From Propionibacteriales bacterium (GTDB taxonomy: Bacteria; Actinomycetota; Actinomycetes; Propionibacteriales; Nocardioidaceae): DNA of 64,000 nt. The notes beneath the pieces were generated by a model. The model was not told where the DNA came from. It searched no databases and saw nothing but the letters and a program-made list of their open reading frames with translations. Position 1 is the first letter of the stretch. Each line of letters starts with the position of its first letter. Where the stretch lies: positions 62,001-126,000 of the forward strand of contig JAPLCB010000004.1 of NCBI GenBank assembly GCA_026392455.1, in the 5' to 3' direction. Below, one piece after another: positions 43,366 through 53,236 of the stretch. Both the position numbers and the translations under genes were made by a program.

Positions 43366-43854
43366 ATGAACGAGACGACAGTGACCCTGCAGGGCTGGGT
43401 CGGCAGTGACGTGGACGTGCGCGACGTGGGGGACACCCAGTGCGCAACGTTCCGGGTGGGGTCGACCCCGCGGTTCCTGCGGGGCGGGGCCTGGGTGGAC
43501 GGTGAGACCTCGTGGTTCACGGTGAACTGCTGGCGGGGGCTGGGACGCAACGTGGCCGAGTCGGTCCACAAGGGCGATGCCGTGGTCGTGCACGGCCGGG
43601 TGAAGGTTGACGTCTGGGAGCGCGCGGACCAGCCGCCGTCGGTCTCCTGGATCGTCGAGGCGACCTTCGTCGGTCACGACCTCAACCGCGGCACCACCTA
43701 CTTCGCGAAGTCGACTCGGCCCGTGGTGGCCGAGACGGTCCAGGACGAAGGCCTGCGTGAGCAGCTGCACGCCTACGACGCGACCGGTCCCCGCCTGAAC
43801 AGCGCGGGGGAGGAGGTCGCCCCCGCCTCGGCCGGAGCGGGCATCAGCCCGTAG
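43366..43854 (+). CDS. ssb: Single-stranded DNA-binding protein
   Basis: A 162-aa OB-fold SSB: ETTVTLQGWVGSDVDVRDV at the start, ATFRVGSTPRF, then WFTVNCWRGLGRNVAESVHKGDAVVVHGRVKVDVWE (about 46-83), the conserved strand pair of bacterial SSB. It lacks the acidic DDDIPF-type tail used for partner binding (it ends AGAGISP), so it is likely a secondary SSB paralogue rather than the replicative one. A strong GGAGGAG Shine-Dalgarno precedes the ATG. It lies between the dynamin pair and ettA. Confidence 0.9.
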   Translation: MNETTVTLQGWVGSDVDVRDVGDTQCATFRVGSTPRFLRGGAWVDGETSWFTVNCWRGLGRNVAESVHKGDAVVVHGRVKVDVWERADQPPSVSWIVEATFVGHDLNRGTTYFAKSTRPVVAETVQDEGLREQLHAYDATGPRLNSAGEEVAPASAGAGISP

Positions 43855-43857
43855 GCT
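43852..43857 (+). promoter_or_regulatory. -10 box of ettA (TAGGCT), leaderless
   Basis: TAGGCT overlaps the ssb stop codon (TAG) and ends 8 nt before the ettA ATG. No Shine-Dalgarno sequence lies between. Confidence 0.45.
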
Positions 43858-43865
43858 CTGCGGCT

Positions 43866-45548
<1,683 letters not shown>

Positions 45549-45630
45549 GGCGAGAGCCGGCGAGCTTGCTCGTACGGCCGAGCCGATCGAGTGTGTTGAG
45601 CGCGAAGCGCGATCACCCGCGATTGAGGCG

Positions 45631-46119
45631 TTAGCGGATGTCCTCGAAGCAGGGGTTCGCCGCGAGCAGCTGATCGGAGACGGCGTTCATCACGCGCCCC
45701 ATCGCGTCGAAGTCAGCGCGGGGGGCGACGTCGACGAAGTGTTCGCGTACCCCGGTCACGTGGGTGTGCGCGGCGGCTTCCAGCAGGGCCCATCCCTCGG
45801 GGGTCATCACGGCGTCGACCCCGCGCTTGTCGCCGCTGGCCGCCTCGCGCCGGATCAGGCCGGCTTTCTCCATGCGGCTGACCGTGTGGGTGACCCGGCT
45901 GCGGGAGTGCTGCATCGAGTCGGCGATCTCGGCCATCCGCAGGGTTCGGTCGGGGGACTCCGAGAGCCGGACCAAGATCTCGTACTCGGCCATCGACACT
46001 CCGTGGGCCTGACGCAGCTCGCGGTCCAGGGTGTCCATCAGCAAGGTGCTGCCCACGATGAAGGCGCGCCAGTTCTGCTGCTGGTCGGCGTCCAGCCAGC
46101 GCGTTTCCGATCCGGTCAT
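45631..46119 (-). CDS. MarR-family transcriptional regulator
   Basis: A 162-aa MarR protein: the winged helix-turn-helix is SMAEYEILVRLSESPDRTLRMAEIADSMQHSRSRVTHTVSRMEKAGLIRREAASGDKRGVDAVMTPEGW (about residues 42-110), flanked by dimerisation helices. It is divergent from yceI, and the shared 155-bp intergenic region carries two palindromes of the TTGAAnnTTCAA type; a third is at the pirin promoter. It is likely an autorepressor and repressor of yceI and pirin. No regulatory cysteine of OhrR type is obvious at the N-terminus. Confidence 0.9.
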   Translation of the reverse strand: MTGSETRWLDADQQQNWRAFIVGSTLLMDTLDRELRQAHGVSMAEYEILVRLSESPDRTLRMAEIADSMQHSRSRVTHTVSRMEKAGLIRREAASGDKRGVDAVMTPEGWALLEAAAHTHVTGVREHFVDVAPRADFDAMGRVMNAVSDQLLAANPCFEDIR

Positions 46120-46192
46120 GGGCGGGAGTCTAGGCCCCAGAGCGGGTGCCGGCGGTGCTCGACGAGGGCGGGGGAATATCTGTCGCCCAAGA

Positions 46193-46210
46193 TAGTTGAA
46201 CATTCTACGA
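46193..46210. promoter_or_regulatory. MarR operator 1 in the marR-yceI region
   Basis: TAGTTGAACATTCTACGA is a good left half-site and a weaker right half of the TAGTTGAAnnTTCAACTA palindrome. It overlaps TTGAAC (46196-46201), a likely -35 box with TAAGGT (46218-46223) 16 bp downstream as -10 for yceI. Confidence 0.55.
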
Positions 46211-46230
46211 CCTGTGGTAAGGTCGTCTCA

Positions 46231-46248
46231 GAGTTGAAAGTTCAACTA
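46231..46248. promoter_or_regulatory. MarR operator 2 in the marR-yceI region
   Basis: GAGTTGAAAGTTCAACTA contains a perfect AGTTGAA-2-TTCAACT inverted repeat, 8 bp after the presumed -10 box of yceI, the position expected for a repressor site. Confidence 0.7.
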
Positions 46249-46274
46249 ATCAGATTTCAGGAAGAGGCACAGTC

Positions 46275-46817
46275 ATGACCAGCACCATCTCCCCCAACGA
46301 AGTGATCTCCGGCACCTGGTCGATCGACCCGAGCCACTCCGAGGTCGGCTTCACGGTCCGTCACCTGATGAGCAAGGTCCGCGGTCAGTTCGAGAAGTTC
46401 GAGGGCAAGATCACCACCGGCGAGTCGCTCTCCGCGACCCGGGCCGAGGCGACCATCGACCTGAACTCGGTGAACACCCGCGACGAGCAGCGCGACGGCC
46501 ACCTGCGTTCGGCCGACTTCTTCGACACCGAGAAAAGTGGCCCGATGACCTTCAGCTCGCTGTCCTTCGACGGCGGTACCGCCAAGGGCAACCTGACGAT
46601 CAAGGGCGTGACCAACGAGGTCGAGCTCGACGTCGAGTTCCTGGGCATCGAGAACGACCCGTGGGGCAACCAGCGGATCGGTTTCGAGGCGACCACCGAG
46701 ATCAACCGGAAGGACTTCGGCGTCGACTTCAACATCCCGCTCGACGGCGGCAAGCTCCTCGTCGGCGACAGGGTCTCGATCACCCTGAGCATCCAGGCTG
46801 TGCTCGACCAGGCCTGA
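46275..46817 (+). CDS. YceI-family lipocalin-like protein
   Basis: A 180-aa cytoplasmic YceI-domain protein: GTWSIDPSHSEVGFTVRHLMSKVRGQFEKFEG (residues 11-42), then DLNSVNTRDEQRDGHLRSADFFD and GNLTIKGVTNEVELDVEFLG. The family forms a lipocalin-like barrel that binds isoprenoid chains such as polyprenols or quinones. There is no signal peptide, as is usual for actinobacterial members. It is divergently controlled with marR and shares a MarR operator type with pirin, suggesting an oxidant or aromatic compound response. Confidence 0.9.
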   Translation: MTSTISPNEVISGTWSIDPSHSEVGFTVRHLMSKVRGQFEKFEGKITTGESLSATRAEATIDLNSVNTRDEQRDGHLRSADFFDTEKSGPMTFSSLSFDGGTAKGNLTIKGVTNEVELDVEFLGIENDPWGNQRIGFEATTEINRKDFGVDFNIPLDGGKLLVGDRVSITLSIQAVLDQA

Positions 46818-46827
46818 CCACGACGCC

Positions 46828-46873
46828 GAGAGGGCGCAGATGTCCCGGAATTCCGGAACATCTGCGCCCTCTC
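46828..46873 (+). terminator. Terminator of yceI built from the dispersed repeat
   Basis: A 16-bp perfect stem (46828-46843 with 46858-46873) capped by a self-complementary centre lies 10 bp after the yceI stop codon. The stem contains GCGCAGATGT, the reverse complement of the core of the dispersed repeat at 13642 and 46889. Confidence 0.85.
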
Positions 46874-46888
46874 AGTGCTTTTCAGCGG

Positions 46889-46908
46889 GACATCTGCGCC
46901 CGCTCGGC
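46889..46908. repeat. Dispersed 20-bp repeat, third copy
   Basis: GACATCTGCGCCCGCTCGGC differs by one base from the two copies at 13642 and 13674. It lies between the yceI terminator and the end of the convergent thiolase gene. Confidence 0.7.
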
Positions 46909-46912
46909 TGGT

Positions 46913-48124
46913 TCAGACGCGCTCGAGGATCATCGCCATCCCCTGGCCGCCACCCACGCACATGGTGATCAGACCGGTGGACTTGTCGTGCCAGTTCAGC
47001 GAGTTGATCATCGTGTTCTGCAGGCGCGCGCCGGTCATCCCGAACGGGTGACCCACGGCGATCGCGCCGCCGTTGACGTTCAGCCGGTCGATGTCGATGC
47101 CCAGGTCCTGGTACGACGGGACGACCTGCGCGGCGAACGCCTCGTTGATCTCGACCAGGTCGATGTCACCGATGGTCATGCCGGCGTGCTTGAGCGCCTG
47201 CTTGCTGGCTTCGACCGGACCCAGGCCCATGATCTCCGGCGACAGGCCGGTCACGCCGGTGGAGACGATCCGCGCCAGCGGGGTCAGGCCGAGCTCGGCC
47301 GCCCTGGTGTCGGACATGACGATCACCGCGGCAGCACCGTCGTTCAGCGGGCAGCAGTTGCCCGCGGTGACGACACCGTCGGGGCGGAAGACCGGCTTGA
47401 GCTGGGAGATGGCCTCGTAGGTGACTCCGGCACGGGGGCCCTCGTCGGCGGTGACCATCTGGCCGTCGGCGCCCATCACCGGGGTGATCTCGCGGGCCCA
47501 GAAACCGTCGTTGACGGCCTTCTCGGCGAGGTTCTGGCTGCGGACGCCGAACTCGTCGAGCTCCTCACGCGAGATGCCCCGCATTCGGGCGACGTTCTCG
47601 GCGGTCTGACCCATCGCGATGTAGATGTCGGGCAGGAGGCCGTCCTCGGTCGGGTCGTGCCAGTCCTTGCCGCCCTGGGCGTACTCCTCGGTGCGCTTCT
47701 GGGCATCGGCGAAGAGCGGGTTCTTGGTGTTCGGGATGTGGTCCGACGTACCGAACTGGTAGCGGGAGACGGTCTCGACGCCGGCCGAGATGAACACGTC
47801 ACCCTCGCCGGCCTTGATCGCGTGCAGCGCCATCCGCGACGTCTGCACCGAGGAGGAGCAGTACCGGGTGATGGTGGTGCCGGGGATGTCGTAGCCGATC
47901 AGCGACGAGACGATCCGGCCCATGTTGTTGCCGGCCTCGCCACCGGGCAGACCGCACCCGAGCATCAGGTCGTTGACCGTGCTCGGGTCGAGCTCGGGGA
48001 TCTTGTCCAGGGCAGCCTTGATGATGAGGGCGCTGAGGTCGTCCGGACGGTAGTCGCGGAGCTGGCCCTTGTTCGCGCGGCCGATGGGGGTCCTGGCTGC
48101 GGAAACGATCACTGCCTCGGGCAT
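46913..48124 (-). CDS. Acetyl-CoA C-acyltransferase (thiolase, FadA-type)
   Basis: A 403-aa thiolase. The nucleophilic Cys is in TRYCSSSVQT (about residue 91), the His in VNGGAIAVGHPFGMTGAR (about 350) and the second Cys in CVGGGQGMAM (about 390). NEAFAAQV is also present. It cleaves 3-ketoacyl-CoA or condenses acetyl-CoA. The sequence type and a KstR-like operator upstream fit a beta-oxidation or steroid side-chain thiolase (FadA5/FadA6-like), though no other steroid genes are seen in the window. It is divergent from a thioesterase. Confidence 0.93.
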   Translation of the reverse strand: MPEAVIVSAARTPIGRANKGQLRDYRPDDLSALIIKAALDKIPELDPSTVNDLMLGCGLPGGEAGNNMGRIVSSLIGYDIPGTTITRYCSSSVQTSRMALHAIKAGEGDVFISAGVETVSRYQFGTSDHIPNTKNPLFADAQKRTEEYAQGGKDWHDPTEDGLLPDIYIAMGQTAENVARMRGISREELDEFGVRSQNLAEKAVNDGFWAREITPVMGADGQMVTADEGPRAGVTYEAISQLKPVFRPDGVVTAGNCCPLNDGAAAVIVMSDTRAAELGLTPLARIVSTGVTGLSPEIMGLGPVEASKQALKHAGMTIGDIDLVEINEAFAAQVVPSYQDLGIDIDRLNVNGGAIAVGHPFGMTGARLQNTMINSLNWHDKSTGLITMCVGGGQGMAMILERV

Positions 48125-48197
48125 GGGTGGTTCTCCGATCATTGGGTGAAGGTGGAGCAACGCAGATCACACTCTTCCGCGCAGCCATCAATCATCC

Positions 48198-48211
48198 TAG
48201 AACGTGTTCTG
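48198..48211. promoter_or_regulatory. KstR-like palindrome between thiolase and thioesterase
   Basis: TAGAACGTGTTCTG matches 13 of 14 positions of the TetR-type KstR operator pattern TnnAACnnGTTnnA. The central AGAACGTGTTCT is palindromic. It lies in the 104-bp divergent promoter region. Confidence 0.6.
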
Positions 48212-48228
48212 GTGATTGGATCTACGGT

Positions 48229-49095
48229 GTGCGTCACACCTACGAATGCGCTCTGCGCTGGGCCGACATGGACCTGCTCGGGCACATCAACAACGTCGCC
48301 TACCTGGACTACCTCCAGGAGGCCCGGATCGCGCTGATGGCGGCGCACGCCGAGCTCAGCAAGCAGGGGAGTGGCGAGGGTCTGGTCGTGGTCCGCCACG
48401 AGCTCGACTTCCTGGTCCCGCTGAAGTTCCGCAAGCGACCGGTGCTGATCGACTCCTGGGTCACCGAGATCAAGTCCGGCTCGTTCGTCGCGTCGTACGA
48501 GATCTACGACGAAGGACCCGAGGGGCGACCAGAGGACCGGACCGTCTACCTGCGAGCGTCCAGCCGCCTGGCAGCGATGGTGCTCGAGACCGGTTCGCCG
48601 CGGCGGATCAGCCCGACCGAGCGTTCCGTCCTGGAGGGTTACCTCACCGAGTGCGCGCCGCGCCCGGCGATCACGTCGGCGGGGGAGTCCCAGCACGTCT
48701 ACCCGGTGCAGGTGCGCTGGTCGGACCTCGACCCGTACCAGCACGTCAACAACGTCAAGTACATCGAGTACTTCCAGGAAGCCCGGATCCAGTACTCGAT
48801 GAAGATGCACCAGCCCGGTGACGTCTTCGGCGAGTTCGTCGTGGCCCGGATCGACGTCGACTACAAGCGGCCGATCTTCTTCCGCGACGAGCCGTACCAG
48901 GTGCACAGCTGGATCAGCCGGGTCGGCACCACGTCCGCGGTGTTCGCCAGCGAGATCCGTGACGGGGACGCCGTGCTCGCAACGACCCAGGTGGTCACGG
49001 TCGGTTTCGACACCGCGACGCAGAAGGCAGCCCCGCTCCCGGAGGGACACCGGGCCCGTCTGCTGGAGGAGCTCGCCGCGAGCGGGCTGGCCTAG
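48229..49095 (+). CDS. Double-hotdog acyl-CoA thioesterase
   Basis: A 288-aa protein with two 4HBT hotdog domains. Each repeats the catalytic pattern: LRWADMDLLGHINNVAYLDYLQEARI (about 8-33) and VRWSDLDPYQHVNNVKYIEYFQEARI (about 163-188), with the active-site Asp in the R-W-x-D-x-D segment. It hydrolyses acyl-CoA. The GTG at 48229 was chosen because it lies just before the first hotdog strand; longer in-frame extensions have no support. It is divergent from the thiolase and probably co-regulated with it. Confidence 0.88.
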   Translation: MRHTYECALRWADMDLLGHINNVAYLDYLQEARIALMAAHAELSKQGSGEGLVVVRHELDFLVPLKFRKRPVLIDSWVTEIKSGSFVASYEIYDEGPEGRPEDRTVYLRASSRLAAMVLETGSPRRISPTERSVLEGYLTECAPRPAITSAGESQHVYPVQVRWSDLDPYQHVNNVKYIEYFQEARIQYSMKMHQPGDVFGEFVVARIDVDYKRPIFFRDEPYQVHSWISRVGTTSAVFASEIRDGDAVLATTQVVTVGFDTATQKAAPLPEGHRARLLEELAASGLA

Positions 49096-49466
49096 CCCTC
49101 CGGGGTGTTCACCATGAACTGGGCCGCGTGCGTGACGTAGTCCCAGAACTGGTCCTTCTGCGCCTCGGTCAGGTCGACGCTCTCCAGCCCGTCCTTGAAG
49201 TGCTTGAGCCAGTGCGCGGCTGCGTCCGGGGTCACCGCGAACGGAGCGTGCCGCATCCGCAGCCGTGGGTGACCCCGCTCGTCGGAGTACGTGGTCGGGC
49301 CGCCCCAGTACTGGGCCAGGAAGAGCGTGAACCGTTCGGCGGCGGGACCGAGGTCCTGCTCGGGGTACATCGGCCGGAGCACCACGTCGTCAGCCACGCC
49401 GGCGTAGAAGCGGTCGACGATCGCGGCGATGGTGTCCATCCCGCCGATCTCGTCGTAGAAGGTCAC
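49092..49466 (-). CDS. Group II truncated hemoglobin (trHbO / GlbO-like)
   Basis: A 124-aa 2-on-2 globin: TFYDEIGGMDTIAAIVDRFYAGVADD (A/B helices), LRPMYPEQDLGPAAERFTLFLAQYWGGP (E/F region; the distal Tyr is in PMYP) and RGHPRLRMRHAPFAVTPDAAAHWLKHF, where the His of RMRHAPF is the heme-binding proximal histidine and the downstream Trp is the group II marker. A GTG start is used. It may handle O2, NO or peroxide. It ends convergent with the thioesterase (stop codons overlap by 4 bp). Confidence 0.9.
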   Translation of the reverse strand: MTFYDEIGGMDTIAAIVDRFYAGVADDVVLRPMYPEQDLGPAAERFTLFLAQYWGGPTTYSDERGHPRLRMRHAPFAVTPDAAAHWLKHFKDGLESVDLTEAQKDQFWDYVTHAAQFMVNTPEG

Positions 49467-49570
49467 CCTCGGCCTCGCTTCGCTCCGACGCAGGCGATCT
49501 TCGCAAGACTGTTCCGGATCGCTCGCTCGCTCCGTTCGCTCGTCATGGGCCCATTGTTGCCGAGCCCTGC

Positions 49571-52078
49571 TCAGCGCAGTGCGGCGAGGTAGCGCTCGGC
49601 CTTCGCGGCGTCCCGTCGCCGGGCCTCCCAGGTGATCCCGACCAGCAGCAGCAGGACTCCGACCGAGCCGAGCGAGATCCACCGGGGGAGGGCGGCGGCG
49701 ACCGGACCCAGGTGGCGCAGGGCGATCAGGGCGACGACCGCGGCCCCGGCCGCGAACGGGGCCGCCCAGCGCCGGTTCACCCCCGCGGAGAGGAACCCGA
49801 GACCCGCGACGGCGACCAGGGCGCCCCGCACCGAGACCGGGTCGTCCAGTGCGCCGAGCAGGCTGGGGACCAGGCCGAGGCTGAGACCGCTGCCCAGCAT
49901 CCGCCAGCTGCTCGCTGCCGGGTCGTGGGACAGCCGCCGGACGCCGGCCGCGACGAGCAGGGCCGCGGCCGGCAGGGCGACCAGCTCGGGTGCTGCGGCG
50001 CCGTCGTCGAGACGGGTCGCAACGGCGAGAGCCAGCACCCCGGACGCCAACCAGGAGACCAGGTCGCGGTCGGTGTGCAGGATGGAGACCACGGCGATCG
50101 CGGTGCCGATGATCGTGAGGACCGCTGCGTCCGCCGTGCTGCTGGTCGTGACCGCGGTGCCGGCCAGACCGGTGAGCAGCGCCAGGACCTCCAGCACGAC
50201 CCGCGCTGCCGGGGTCCTTCCGAGCCTGGATGCAGCCACTCCGACCATCGCCGCGGCAACGGCCACGGTGAGTCCGGAAGCATCCCCGCCACCGCCGAGG
50301 AGGTAGGGCCACTGGGTCGCAGCCACGAGCGCGAGTCCGGCAGCGGCGCCGGTCAGGAGCGGAACCAGGGCGTTGCCGAGACGTTCGACTCCCGACCTCA
50401 GCGCACCCACGGCGAGTGCGCAGGCAGCGAGGGTCGCGACCAGGGCGACCAGCAGGTGCGAGGGAGCAGCGAGCCGGAGCCCGACGCAGACCAGGAGCAG
50501 GTCCAGCGCCAGGCAGACGACCAGCGAGCTGTCGGTGGCGTGCCGGGAGCCGGTGAGGACCGCGGCGAGCGCCAGCAGCAGCGTCCAGGCAGCAACACCG
50601 AGTACCAGGCGTGGTTCGGATTCCAGGAACCAGGTGGCCAGCCCCACTCCGACCAGGATCGGAGCGATGGCGAGCCAGGTGCTGCGTGCCCGGTCCCGGG
50701 CCGTCTCGGGCAGGTGCCGGACCAGCGCTGCGAGGCAGAGCACCGCGGCGGCGGCCACGACCGGCGCTGTCCAGGAGGCCAGGTCCCAGGTGGTTGCCGG
50801 AAGGATCAGGTCCCGACCTGCCCCGGTCGCCGGGGCGCTGGTCGGGAGGTTCTCGGTGACTCCGAACGGGCGGACCAGCGTGGCTGCCCCCCCAACCAGG
50901 GCGGCCACGGCGGACAGCAGCGCGGCCGGCCTGCTCCAGACGGACGGAGCCGAAGCGGAAACGCCGGCGAGGGCCACGGCCACGGCGCAGAACGCCAGGA
51001 TCTTGCCGTCGACCTCGGCGGTGCCACCGCCGGCGAGCAGGGCCAGGCAGACCAGCGATGCCCCGGCGGCCAGTGACCGGACGGTGGCGGAGGCCGACCG
51101 CGGGACCGGGGCCACCGGGGCCACGGTGGCGAGGGCGGCGAACGCGGCCGCGACCAGGAGCGGCCAACCGGCGAGGTCCTGCCACCAGTCCGCCACCGGC
51201 GTACTGCCCGATCGGGCCAGGCCGTGGCCCACCAGCACCAGCCAGGAGAGGGCGCCGACCCCGGCGACGGCCCCCGCGTGCGGCTTGAGGCTTCCACCCG
51301 CGAGGCGGCCGGTCACGAGCACCGCAGCAGCGAGCAGCGGGAGTGACACCGCGGTGGCAGCAGCCGACGAGTCCGCGGCCCAGGCTTCGGCAGCGGTGAG
51401 CACCAGGGTGCTCACCGCGGTCACGCCCACGAGTCCGGTCAGCCGCGGCACGGTGGTGCGTGCGGCCCAGGCGGCGACGCCGAGGGACGAGACCAGCAGA
51501 AGGGCGCCGAGGCCCCCGAGGAGGTGCTGCGGTGCAGCGTCGCCCAGGCCGGCGAGGTCGGCGCCAGCCGCAGCCACCACGTCGATCGCGACCAGGACGT
51601 GGGTGACCAGCCACAGCGTCTCGGCCCCGCCGCGAAGCCCCCGTCGGGTGACCATCGCGGCGGCGGCGAACGTGATCGCGGTGACCCCGATCATGACGGC
51701 CGTTCTCCCTGCCAGTCCGAGCGAGCTCCACGTGACCGCGACGAAGACGATCGCTGCCACGAGCACGCAGATCCCGCCGAGGCCGAGCAGGACCACCGGT
51801 ACCGACAGCCGCCACGGCTGGCGCCGAGCGACCGGCGCCGCGACCGGCGCCGCGACCGGGACCGGCGGTGCTGCCGGGAGCCCGGCGGTCCGGCTGGGAA
51901 CCGGCCCTCCCTGCGGGATGCGCAGGGAGGTGATCAGGGCATCGGCCTGCTGGAGGTGCTCCCACAGGTCGGCGGCCGCCTGGCCCTGCAGTGCCAACCC
52001 GCAGCCGGTGCAGACCAGGGTCGGGTCGAGCCGTGCGCGGCAGTCCGGGCAGATCGTGGGGTCAGCGAGCTTGCTCAT
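49571..52078 (-). CDS. Large polytopic membrane protein, SCO7613 C-terminal-domain type
   Basis: An 835-aa protein. The N-terminus carries a zinc ribbon (CPDCRARLDPTLVCTGCG, Cys pairs at about 10/13 and 23/26), followed by a proline/alanine linker and about 20 or more closely spaced membrane helices from residue 93 to the end. The layout matches actinobacterial SCO7613-type membrane proteins of unknown function. It is rich in Ala, Val and Leu, with few conserved polar residues. It lies between a truncated globin and MscS, probably as a single-gene unit. Confidence 0.75.
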   Translation of the reverse strand: MSKLADPTICPDCRARLDPTLVCTGCGLALQGQAAADLWEHLQQADALITSLRIPQGGPVPSRTAGLPAAPPVPVAAPVAAPVARRQPWRLSVPVVLLGLGGICVLVAAIVFVAVTWSSLGLAGRTAVMIGVTAITFAAAAMVTRRGLRGGAETLWLVTHVLVAIDVVAAAGADLAGLGDAAPQHLLGGLGALLLVSSLGVAAWAARTTVPRLTGLVGVTAVSTLVLTAAEAWAADSSAAATAVSLPLLAAAVLVTGRLAGGSLKPHAGAVAGVGALSWLVLVGHGLARSGSTPVADWWQDLAGWPLLVAAAFAALATVAPVAPVPRSASATVRSLAAGASLVCLALLAGGGTAEVDGKILAFCAVAVALAGVSASAPSVWSRPAALLSAVAALVGGAATLVRPFGVTENLPTSAPATGAGRDLILPATTWDLASWTAPVVAAAAVLCLAALVRHLPETARDRARSTWLAIAPILVGVGLATWFLESEPRLVLGVAAWTLLLALAAVLTGSRHATDSSLVVCLALDLLLVCVGLRLAAPSHLLVALVATLAACALAVGALRSGVERLGNALVPLLTGAAAGLALVAATQWPYLLGGGGDASGLTVAVAAAMVGVAASRLGRTPAARVVLEVLALLTGLAGTAVTTSSTADAAVLTIIGTAIAVVSILHTDRDLVSWLASGVLALAVATRLDDGAAAPELVALPAAALLVAAGVRRLSHDPAASSWRMLGSGLSLGLVPSLLGALDDPVSVRGALVAVAGLGFLSAGVNRRWAAPFAAGAAVVALIALRHLGPVAAALPRWISLGSVGVLLLLVGITWEARRRDAAKAERYLAALR

Positions 52079-52136
52079 GCCTCCATGGTTGCCGAACCCG
52101 GGCCCGGGAGCATCGGTACGGGTACTCAGATCGTGG

Positions 52137-53129
52137 TCAGGTGGTTGGTGGCTTCGGGTCCTGCCAGACCATGCGCGGTGTGGGCATCACGATGCCTTCG
52201 GCGTCGAACCGCGCCTTGATCCGCTGGCGCATCTCGCGGCCCACCACCCACTGCTGCTGGGGCATCGTCTTCAGGACGACCCGGACGACGACCGAGTCCG
52301 GTCCGAGGGACTGCACCCCCCAGACCTCCGGTTCCTCGATCACCCGGTCCCGGTACGCCTCGTCCTCCCAGAGGTCGTGGGCGACCTCCTTGAGGATCCG
52401 GCTCACCCGGGAGATGTCCTCGGTGTAGCCGACCGCGATGTCCAGGACCGACCGCGACCAGTTCTGGCTCTGGTTCCCGACCCGGATGATCTCGCCGTTG
52501 CGGACGTACCAGACGGTGCCGTCGACGTCCCGCAGCCGGGTCACCCGCAGGCTGACCGCCTCCACGGTGCCACTGGCCTCACCGAGGTTCACGGTGTCGC
52601 CGACGCCGACCTGGTCCTCGAAGATCATGAAGATGCCGGACAGGAAGTCCTTGACCAGGCTCTGGGCGCCGAAGCCGAGCGCGACCCCGACGATCCCGGC
52701 GCTGGCGATCAGCGGGGCGATGTCGTACCCGAGCTCGGAGATCGACATCATCACCACGACGACGAAGATCAGTCCGGTGACGATGCTCTTGAGCAGGCTT
52801 CCCATGGTCTGGGCGCGTTGGACCCGCCGGTGGGCGCCGTTCTCGACGGTCTGGTCGAAGAACGGCCCCTTCGCGAGCCGCGACGGGACCATGCCGGTGG
52901 CGGCCCGTGCCACCAGGCGTTCGATCACCTTGACGAGCACCCAGCGCGCGAACAGCCCCAGGACCACCAACCAGGCGATGGCCAGCGGCTTGCCGATGAT
53001 CCAGGCGGCCGCGTGCGCCAGGGCCTCGTTGTCGGTCCACTGGTACACCACCGCACAGGTCCAGCTGTCGGTGTCGCGGCAGGTGTCGGGCATGGAGAGC
53101 AGCGCGGTCGGGACGGTTGGAACAGACAT
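52137..53129 (-). CDS. MscS-family mechanosensitive channel
   Basis: A 330-aa small-conductance channel. An N-terminal extracytoplasmic part has two cysteines (PDTCRDTDSWTC), followed by three membrane segments (about 44-68, 115-135, 140-170). The pore helix is IASAGIVGVALGFGAQSLVKDFLSGIFMIFEDQ with the classic GFGAQ-x-x-V-x-D motif. The beta domain VGDTVNLGEASGTVEAVSLRVTRLRD follows. It opens under hypo-osmotic shock. It is divergent from the gene at 53237. Confidence 0.92.
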   Translation of the reverse strand: MSVPTVPTALLSMPDTCRDTDSWTCAVVYQWTDNEALAHAAAWIIGKPLAIAWLVVLGLFARWVLVKVIERLVARAATGMVPSRLAKGPFFDQTVENGAHRRVQRAQTMGSLLKSIVTGLIFVVVVMMSISELGYDIAPLIASAGIVGVALGFGAQSLVKDFLSGIFMIFEDQVGVGDTVNLGEASGTVEAVSLRVTRLRDVDGTVWYVRNGEIIRVGNQSQNWSRSVLDIAVGYTEDISRVSRILKEVAHDLWEDEAYRDRVIEEPEVWGVQSLGPDSVVVRVVLKTMPQQQWVVGREMRQRIKARFDAEGIVMPTPRMVWQDPKPPTT

Positions 53130-53236
53130 GCCGCCGAGGCTAACGGAACCGGCGGAGCCGAACCGAGCCGCGGTGTGAGGCGAGGATTACAGGTGCTGAG
53201 GTGCTCGACCCCGGCCGCACTGGCTATCCTTCTCCC

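Noticed and set aside
49500-49550. GCTCGCTCG-type simple repeat upstream of the globin gene as a regulatory element
   Set aside because: It is a low-complexity GC repeat with no palindrome or conserved spacing to the start.
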